From assembly GCA_947650365.1 (NCBI GenBank), contig CANTAL010000099.1, positions 124,001 to 188,000 of the forward strand: a stretch of DNA of 64,000 bases. The letters are read 5' to 3'. Below the pieces are notes generated by a model. That model had not been told where the DNA came from and searched no databases. It saw only the letters and a program-made list of their open reading frames with translations. Positions 56,455 through 64,000 of this stretch are shown here, piece by piece. The stretch is from Chamaelirium japonicum (Eukaryota; Streptophyta; Magnoliopsida; Liliales; Melanthiaceae). Each line of letters starts with the position of its first letter. Within the stretch, counting starts at the first letter, position 1. Position numbers and translations under genes: made by a program.

Positions 56455-57605
56455 AGTACGAATGAATTAGAATGGATTAGAATGAATTAGAATGGATCGT
56501 ATAAATGAATTAGAATGGATCGAACGAATGAATTAGAATGGATACATTCGTGCAAAAGAATTAGAATGGATTGTATGAATGAATTAGAATGGATCGTATG
56601 AATGAATTAGAATGGATCGTGCGAATGAATTAGAATGGATGGTACGAATGAATTAGAATGGGTCGTACGAATGAATTAGAATGGATACACGATCCAGATC
56701 CATTCTAATTCATTCGCACAATCTATTCTAATTCATTCGTAGGATCCATTCTAATTCATTACTACGATCCATTCTAATTCATTCATACGATCCATTCTAA
56801 TTCATTCGTACGATCCATTCTAATTCATTCGCACAATCCATTCTAATTCATTCATACGATCCATTCTAATTCATTCATACGATCCATTCTAATTCATTCG
56901 TACGATCTATTCTAATTCATTGACACGATCCATTCTAATTCATTCGCACGATCCATTCTAATTCATTCATACGATCCATTCTAATTCATTCATACAATCC
57001 ATTCTAATTCTTTTGCACGAATGTATCCATTCTAATTCACTCGTTCGATCCATTCTAATTCATTCATACGATCCATTCTAATTCATTCTAATCCATTCTA
57101 ATTCATTCGTACTATTCTAATTCATTCGTACGAATGAATTAGAATGTATCCTTAGAATGGATACATTCATGCGAATGAATTAGAATGGATCGTATGAATG
57201 AATTAGAATGGATCGTACGAAGGAATTAGAATGGATAGTACGAATGAATTAGAATGGATACCTTCGTGCAAATGAATTAGAATGGATCGTACGAATGAGT
57301 AAGAATGGATCGTACGAATGAAATAGAATGGATCGTATGAATGAATTAGAATGGATCGTATGAATGAATTAGAATGGATACATTCGTGCGACATTCTATT
57401 TCATTCATACGATCCATTTTTACTCATTCGTACGATCCATTCTAATTCATTCGCACGATCCATTCTAATTCATTCATATGATCCATTCTAATTCATTCGC
57501 ACGAATGTATCTATTCTAATTCATTCGTACGATCCATTCTAATTCTTTTGTACGAATGTATCCACTCTAATTCATTCGTACGATCCATTCTAATTCATTT
57601 GTACA

Positions 57606-57981
57606 AATGTATCCTTTCTAATTCATTCGTACGATCCATTCTAATTCATTCGTACGATCCATTCTAATTCATTCGTACGATCCATTCTAACTCATTCGCA
57701 CGATCCATTCTAATTCATTCGCACGATCCTACGAATGAATTAGAATAGATTGTGCGAATGAATTAGAATGGATCTGGATCGTTTATCCATTCTAACTCAT
57801 TCGTACGATCCAGATCCATTCTAATTCATTCGCACAATCTATTCTAATTCATTCGTAGGATCGTGCGAATGAATTAGAATGGATCGTGCGAATGAGTTAG
57901 AATGGATCGTACGAATGAATTAGAATGGATCGTACGAATGAATTAGAATGGATCGTACGAATGAATTAGAAAGGATACATT
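57606..57981. repeat. Perfect hairpin: 177-bp arms, 22-bp loop
   Basis: Positions 57,606-57,782 and 57,805-57,981 are exact reverse complements (paired positions sum to 115,587) with no mismatch found. The arms carry rare variants in matched positions: AACTCATTCG at 57,699 pairs with CGAATGAGTT at 57,879-57,888; CCTTTC pairs with GAAAGG; and the CCTACGAATG / TCTGGATCG module pairs with its complement. The loop is 57,783-57,804. The array runs F, R, loop, F, R across it. Such a hairpin could extrude as a cruciform. It is either a fresh fold-back duplication or a read or assembly fold-back. Confidence 0.93.
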
Positions 57982-58650
57982 CGAATTCATTCGTACGATC
58001 CATTCGAATTCCTTCGTACGATCCATATTCTAATTCATTCGCACGATCCATTCTAATTCATTCGTACGATTCATTCTAATTCAATCCATTCTAATTCATT
58101 CGTACGATCCATTCTAATTCATTCGTAAAATCCATTCTAATTCATTCTAATTCAATCGCACAATCCATTCTAATTCATTCGTATGAATGAATTAGAATGG
58201 ATCGTGCGAAGGAGTTAGAATGGATCGTACGAAGGAATTAGAATGGATCGTACGAAGGAATTAGAATGGATAGTACGAATGAATTATAATGGATACCTTC
58301 GTGCAAATGAATTAGAATGGATCGAACGAATGAGTAAGAATGGATCGTACGAATGAAATAGAATGGATCGTATGCATGAATTAGAATGGATCGTGTGAAT
58401 GAATTAGAATGGATCGTACCAATGAATTAGAATGGATCGTACGAAGGAATTAGAATGGATTGTACGAATGAATTAGAATGGATCGTACGAATGAATTAGA
58501 ATGGATCATGCGAATGAATTAGAATGGATCGTGCGAATGAATTAGAATGGATCGTACGAATGAATTAGAATGGGTCGTACGAATGAATTAGAATGGATCG
58601 TACGAATGAGTAAGAATGGATCGTACAAATGAAATAGAATGGATCGTATG

Positions 58651-59574
58651 AATGAATTAGAATGGATTGTACGAATGAATTAGAATGGATCGTACGAATG
58701 AATTAGAATGGATACATTCGTGTGAATGAATTAGAATGGATCATATGAATGAATTAGAATGGATCGTTTGAGTGAATGCGAATGGATCGTGCGAATGAAT
58801 TAGAATGGATCGTACGAATGAATTAGAATAGATTGTGCGAATGAATTAGAATGGATCGTACAAATGAATTAGATTGGATCGTACGAATGAATTAGAATGG
58901 ATCGTACGAATGAGTAAGAATGGATTGAATTAGAATGAATTAGAATGGATACATTCGTGCAAAAGAATTAGAATGGATCGTACGAATGAAATAGAATGGA
59001 TCGTACGAATGAATTAGAATGGATCGTACGAATGAATTAGAATGGATTGAATTAGAATGGATCGTACGATAAGAATGGATCGTACGAATGAAATAGAATA
59101 GATCGTACGGATAAATGAATTTGGATCGTACGAATGAATTAGAAAGGATACATTCGTGCAAAAGAATTAGAATGGATTGTATGAATGAATTAGAATGGAT
59201 CGTGCGAATGAATTAGAATGCGAATGAATTAGAATGGATCGTACGAATGAATTAGAATGGGTCGTACGAATGAATTAGAATGGATACACGATCCAGATCC
59301 ATTCTAATTCATTCGTACGATCCAGTCTAATTCATTCGCACGATCCATTCTAATTCTTTAATACGATCCAATCTAATTCATTCATACGATCTATTCTAAT
59401 TCATTCGCACGAATATATCCTTTCTAATTCATTCGTACGATCCAAATTCATTTATCCGTATGATCTATTCTATTTCATTCGTACGATCCATTCTTATCGT
59501 ACGATTCATTCTAATTCAATCCATTCTAATTCATTCGCACGATCCATTCTAATTCATTCATACGATCCATTCGT
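58651..59574 (-). repeat. Right arm of a 924-bp inverted repeat
   Basis: Reverse-complement partner of 48,557-49,480, about 9.2 kb away (arm edge to arm edge). Shared rare variants rule out a match due to the monomer alone: AGATTGGATC at 58,871 pairs with GATCCAATCT at 49,251, and GAATATATCC at 59,411 pairs with GGATATATTC at 48,711. The arm changes from R to F at about 59,287 through the ACACGATCCAGATCC bridge. Sequence on both sides is ordinary monomer. Confidence 0.9.
59046..59520. repeat. Nested inverted repeat, second occurrence
   Basis: Arms 59,046-59,159 (R) and 59,407-59,520 (F) mirror the nested pair at 48,611-49,085, as expected because this region lies in the other arm of the 924-bp inverted repeat. 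The variant ATATATCC at 59,413-59,420 matches the R arm at 48,711 and not its own local partner. The local pairing is therefore the older event, and the 10-kb inverted duplication came later. Confidence 0.8.
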
Positions 59575-61568
59575 ACGACCCATTCTAATTCATTCGTACG
59601 ATCCATTCTAATTCATTCATACGATCCATTCTATTTCATTCGTACGATCCATTCTTACTTATTCGTACGATCAATTCTAATTCATTAGCATGATCCATTC
59701 TAATTCATTCGTACGATCTATTCTATTTCATTCGTACAATCCATTCTTACTCAATCGTACGATCCATTCTAATTCATACGATCCATTCTAATTCATTCGC
59801 ACGAATGTATCCATTCCAATTCATTCGTACGATCCATTCTAATTCATTCGCACAATCTATTCTAATTCATTCGTACGATCAATTCTAATTCATTAGCATG
59901 ATCCATTCTAATTCATTCGTATGATCTATTCTATTTCATTCGTACAATCCATTCTTACTCAATCGTATGATCCATTCTAATCCATTCGCACAATCTATTC
60001 TAATTCATTCGTACGATCAATTCTATTTCATTCGTATGATCCATTCTAATTCATACGATCCATTCTATTTCATTCATACGATCCATTTTACTTCATTCGC
60101 ACGATCCATTCTAATTCATTCGTACTATCCATTCTAATTCATTCGTACTATCCATTCTAATTCCTTCATACGATCCATTCTAATTCATTCGCACGATTCA
60201 TTCTAATTCATTCGTACGATCCATTCTAATTCATTCATACGATCCATTCTAATTCATTCGTACGATCCATTCTAATTCATTCGTACGATTCATTCTAATT
60301 CAATCCATTCTAATTCATTCGTACGATCCATTCTTACTCATTCGTACGATCCATTCTAATTCATTCATACGATCCATTCTAATTCATTCGTACTATCCAT
60401 TCTAATGGATCGTACGAATGAGTTAGAATAGATCGTACGAATGAATTAGAATGGATCATGCTAATGAATTAGAATGGATCGTACGAATGAATTAGAATGG
60501 ATCGTATGAAGGAATTAGAATGGATCGTACGAATGAATTAGAATGGATCGTACGAATGAATTAGAATGGATAGAATTAGAATGAATCGTACGAATGAATT
60601 AGAATGAATCATACCGTACGAATGAATTAGAATGGATCATACGAATGAAATAGAATGGATCGTATGAATGAATTAGAATGGATCGTGCGAATGAATTAGA
60701 ATGGATCGTACGAATGAATTAGAATAGATCGTACGAATGAATTAGAATGGATCATGCTAATGAATTAGAATTGATCGTACGAATGAATTAGAATAGATTG
60801 TGCGAATGAATTAGAATGGATCGTACGAATGAATTGGAATGGATACATTCGTGCGAATGAATTAGAATGGATCGTTTGAATGAATTAGAGTGGATACATT
60901 CGTACAAATGAATTAGGATGGATCGTATAAATGAATTAGAGTGGATACATTCGTACGAATGAATTAGAATAGATTGTGCGAATGAATTAGAATGGATCGT
61001 ACGAATGAATTAGAATGGATCGTACGAATGAATTAGAATGGATCGTATGAATGAATTAGAATGGATCGTGCGAATGAATTAGAATGGATCGTACGAATGA
61101 AATAGAATGGATCATATGAATGAATTAGAATGGATCGTGCGATTGAATTAGAATGGATCGTACGAATGAATTAGAATAGATCGTACAAATGAATTAGAAT
61201 GGATCATGCTAATGAATTAAAATTGATCGTACGAATGAATTAGAATAGATTGTGCGAATGAATTAGAATGGATCGTACGAATGAATTGGAATAGATACAT
61301 TCGTGCGAATGAATTAGAATGGATCGTATGAATGAATTAGAGTGGATACATTCGTATAAATGAATTAGGATGGATCGTATGAATGAATTAGAGTGGATAC
61401 ATTCATACGAATGAATTAGAATAGATTGTGCGAACGAATTAGAATGGATCATACGAATGAATTAGAATGGATCGTACGAATGAATTAGAATGGATCGTAT
61501 GAATGAATTAGAATGGATCGTGCGAATGAATTAGAATGGATCGTACGAATGAAATAGAATGGATTCGC
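59575..61568. repeat. F block then R block
   Basis: F monomers run to about 60,405 and switch to R at CCATTCTAATGGATCG. The F part contains two copies of a chain with TTAGCATGATCC, a TATTTCATTCGTACAATCC monomer and TTACTCAATCG (about 59,690-59,760 and 59,895-59,965). The R part repeats a submodule of about 450-500 bp with CATGCTAATG, GAATTGATCG or AAATTGATCG, GAATTGGAAT and GAGTGGATAC monomers (about 60,745-60,960 and 61,200-61,410). Satellite only. Confidence 0.8.
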
Positions 61569-62148
61569 ACGAATGTATCCATTCTAATTCATTCGTACGA
61601 TCCATTCTAATTCATTCGCACGATCCATTCTAATTCATACGCACGAATGTATCCATTCTAATTCGTTCGTATGATCCATTCTAATTCATTCATACGAATG
61701 AATTAGAATGGATACATTCGTGCGAATGAATTAGAATGGATCGTGCAAATGAATTAGAATGGACCGTACGAATGAATTAGAATGGATACATTCGTGCGAA
61801 TCCATTCTATTTCATTCGTACGATCCATTCTAATTCATTTGCACGATCCATTCTAATTCATTCATACGATCCATTCTATTTCATTCGTATGTTCCATTCT
61901 AATTCATTCGTACGGTATGATTCATTCTAATTCATTCGTACGATTTATTCTAATTCAATCCATTCTAATTCATTCGTACGATCCATTCTAATTCCTTCGT
62001 ACGATCCATTCTAATTCATTCGTACGATCCATTCTAATTCATTCGCACGATCCATTGAATTAGAATGGATACATTCGTGCGAATCCATTCTTTTTCATTC
62101 GTACGATCCATTCTAATTCATTCGCACGATCCATTCTAATTCATTCGA

Positions 62149-63907
62149 ATGAATTAGAATGGATCGTACGAATGAATTAGAATGGATCGTATGAATGAAT
62201 TAGAATGGATCGTATGAATGAATTAGAATGGATCGTACGAATGAATTAGAAAGGATACATTCGTGCGAATGAATTAGAATGGATCGTATGAGTGTGAATG
62301 AATTAGAATGGATCGTGCGAATGAATTAGAATGGATTGTACGAATGAATTTGTATGGATCGTACGAATGAAATAGAATCGATCGTATGAATGAATTAGAA
62401 TGAATCGTACGAATGAAATAGAATGGATTCGCACGAATGAATTAGAATGGATCGTTCGAATGAATTAGAATAGATTGTGCGAATGAATTAGAATGGATCG
62501 TACGAATGAATTAGAAAGGATATATTCGTGCGAATGAATTAGAATAGATCGTATGAATGAATTAGATTGGATCGTATTAATAAATTAGAATGGATTGTGC
62601 GAATGAATTAGAATGGATCGTACGAATGAATTAGAATGGATACATTCGTGCGAATGAATTAGAATGGATCGTATGAATGAATTAGAATCGATCGTACGAA
62701 TGAATTAGAATGGATCATGCGAATGAATTAAAATGGATCGTGCGAATGAATTAGAATGGATCGTACGAATGAAATAGAATGGATTGTACGAATGAGATAG
62801 AATGGATCGTACGAATGAATTAGAATGGATACATTTATGCGAATGAATTAGAATGGATCATACGAATGAATTAGAATGGATCATACGAATGAATTAGAAT
62901 GGATTCATTCGTGCGAATGAATTAGAATGGATCTTACGAATGAGTAAGAATGGATCGTACGAATGAATTAGAATGGATAGAATTAGAATGAATCGTACGA
63001 ATGAATTAGAATGGATCGTACGAATGAATTAGAATGGATCGTACGAATGAATTAGAATGAATCGTACGAATGAATTAGAATGGATTGTATGAATGAATTA
63101 GATTGGATCGTATTAATGAATTAGAATGGATCGTGTGAATGAATTAGAATTGATCGTACGAATGAATTAGAATGGATCGTACGAATGACTTAAAATGGAT
63201 CATTCGAATGAATTAGAATAGATTGTGTGAATGAATTAGAATGGATAGTACGAATGAATTAGAATGGATACCTTCATGCAAATGAATTAGAATGGATCGT
63301 ACGAATGAGTAAGAATGGATCGTACGAATGAAATAGAATGGATCGTATGAATGAATTAGAATGGATCGTACGAAGGAATTAGAATGGATAGTACGAATGA
63401 ATTACAATGGATACCTTCGTGCAAATGAATTAGAATGGATCGTACGAATGAGTAAGAATGGATCGTACGAATGAAATAGAATGGATCGTATGAATGAATT
63501 AGAATGGATAGTGCGAATGAATTAGAATGGATCGTACGAATGAATTAGAATAGATTGTGCGAATGAATTAGAATGGATCGTGCGAATGAATTAGAATGGA
63601 TCGTACGAATAAATTAGAATGGATACCTTCGTGCAAATGAATTAGAATGGATCGTACGAATGAGTAAGAATGGATCGTACGAATGAAATAGAATGGATCG
63701 TATGAATGAATTACAATGGATCGTGCGAATGAATTAGAATGGATCGTACGAATGAATTAGAATAGATTGTGCGAATGAATTAGAATGGATCGTACGAATG
63801 AATTAGAATGGATCGTACGAATGAATTAGAATGGATCGTATGAATGAATTAGAATGGATCGTGCGAATGAATTAGAATGGATCGTACGAATGAAATAGAA
63901 TGGATTC
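62149..63907 (-). repeat. Longest R block
   Basis: About 1.75 kb of R monomers. The last part, 63,240-63,720, holds three copies of a chain TACCTTCGTGCAAATG, GAGTAAG, GAAATAG, GTATGAATG, starting at about 63,270 (with CTTCATGC), 63,411 and 63,625. The block ends in the GGATTCGCACGAATGTATCC junction at about 63,903, after which F monomers run to the window end. Confidence 0.85.
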
Positions 63908-64000
63908 GCACGAATGTATCCATTCTAATTCATTCGTACGATCCATTCTATCTCATTCGTACAATCCATTCTATTTCATTCGTACGATCCATTCTAATTC

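Larger units (their letters stand above)
55344..58184. repeat. Shuffled F/R region around the perfect hairpin
   Basis: R to 55,455, F to 55,515, R to 55,767, F to 56,438, R to 56,692, F to 57,129, R to 57,390, F to 57,728, R to 57,782, F to 57,861, R to 57,985, then F. Block length is mostly 60-670 bp, the shortest average in the window. The 56,990-57,145 part repeats 41,670-41,826 and 45,640-45,797, including the CATTCTAATCC monomer and the 32-bp palindrome. Satellite only. Confidence 0.8.
1..64000. repeat. 23-bp satellite array, mixed orientation, spanning the whole window
   Basis: The window is built from a 23-bp monomer, CATTCTAATT followed by CATTCGTACGATC, on the F strand and its reverse complement in R blocks. 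Unbroken 23-bp periodicity can be read directly, for example at 2,630-2,800 (F) and 9,480-9,600 (R). CATTC occurs twice per monomer. The 3' part carries two palindromes, GTAC (inside CGTACG) and GATC. Frequent variants are CATACG, CGTATG, CGCACG and CGCACAATCTATT at the core, and CTATTTC or CTTACTC in place of CTAATTC. No interval over 300 bases lacks the monomer. No transposon ends, poly-A tails, tRNA- or rRNA-like segments or unique DNA were seen. Arrays of this length are typical of eukaryotic heterochromatin. The family name and host are not recognisable to me. Confidence 0.97.

Noticed and set aside
57203..57394. 63-residue open frame on the minus strand (and a similar 70-residue one at 61,240-61,452)
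   Set aside because: Satellite translation. Both are shorter than needed to stand out from this repeat background.
57606..57981. Rho-independent terminator or miRNA hairpin
   Set aside because: The hairpin is long and perfect, but it is satellite monomers mirrored, without a T-tract, promoter or gene context.
1..64000. CRISPR array
   Set aside because: Repeats are adjacent with no unique spacers, are degenerate, and change strand. No cas genes.
1..64000. Plasmid or phage iteron origin
   Set aside because: Iteron arrays are short and lie next to replication genes. Here the repeat fills 64 kb with no gene.
1..64000. Human-type satellite II/III (CATTC pentamers)
   Set aside because: CATTC is shared, but the 23-bp monomer with CGTACGATC and the lack of long CATTC runs do not fit those families. 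Similarity of 5 bp is not evidence of kinship.
1..64000. Telomeric repeat or subtelomere
   Set aside because: No TTAGGG-, TTTAGGG- or TTAGG-type tandem repeat was seen. GAATTAGAATGG only looks similar in passing.

Overview
This window is one uninterrupted block of satellite DNA. I found no protein-coding gene, RNA gene, transposon, CRISPR array or unique sequence longer than a few tens of bases. Nearly all of the 64 kb is made of one degenerate 23-bp monomer: a 10-bp part CATTCTAATT followed by a 13-bp part CATTCGTACGATC. It is AT-rich (about 35% GC in the consensus) and strongly C-over-G skewed on the strand that reads this way, called F here. R is the reverse complement. Two length variants recur: a 28-bp form with CGAATGTATC in place of CGATC, and a 15-bp form that lacks the 8-bp core around CGTACG.

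Tens of kilobases of short-monomer satellite with nested higher-order structure points to a eukaryotic nuclear genome, in a heterochromatic region such as a centromere flank, knob, B chromosome or sex chromosome. I cannot name the species. The commonest point variants fall on the two CpGs of CGTACG, which fits cytosine methylation followed by deamination.

The main oddity is orientation. The array is not a simple head-to-tail tandem. It switches between F and R about every 0.1 to 1.7 kb, more than 100 times in the window. The switches use a small set of stereotyped junctions: a palindrome centred on GTAC for F to R, and two recurring bridges (TCTGGATCGTGT, and ACATTCGTGCGAA or its complement) for R to F.

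Layout by region. Positions 1 to about 15,460 are copy A of a very long higher-order unit. About 15,461 to 20,039 is a mosaic of pieces also seen elsewhere in copy A. About 20,040 to 41,385 is copy B, which follows copy A in the same order and orientation but is longer, mainly because a 4,859-bp segment is tandemly duplicated inside it (26,281 to 31,139 and 31,140 to about 35,998). About 41,386 to 64,000 is more shuffled. It holds a pair of segments about 3.97 kb apart, a 924-bp inverted repeat (48,557-49,480 against 58,651-59,574), and a perfect 177-bp-arm hairpin at 57,606-57,981.

There is no gene network here. The sequence records amplification by unequal exchange combined with repeated inversion or fold-back. 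Several of the longest identities could also come from assembly of long repetitive reads, so raw-read support matters for the structural claims.
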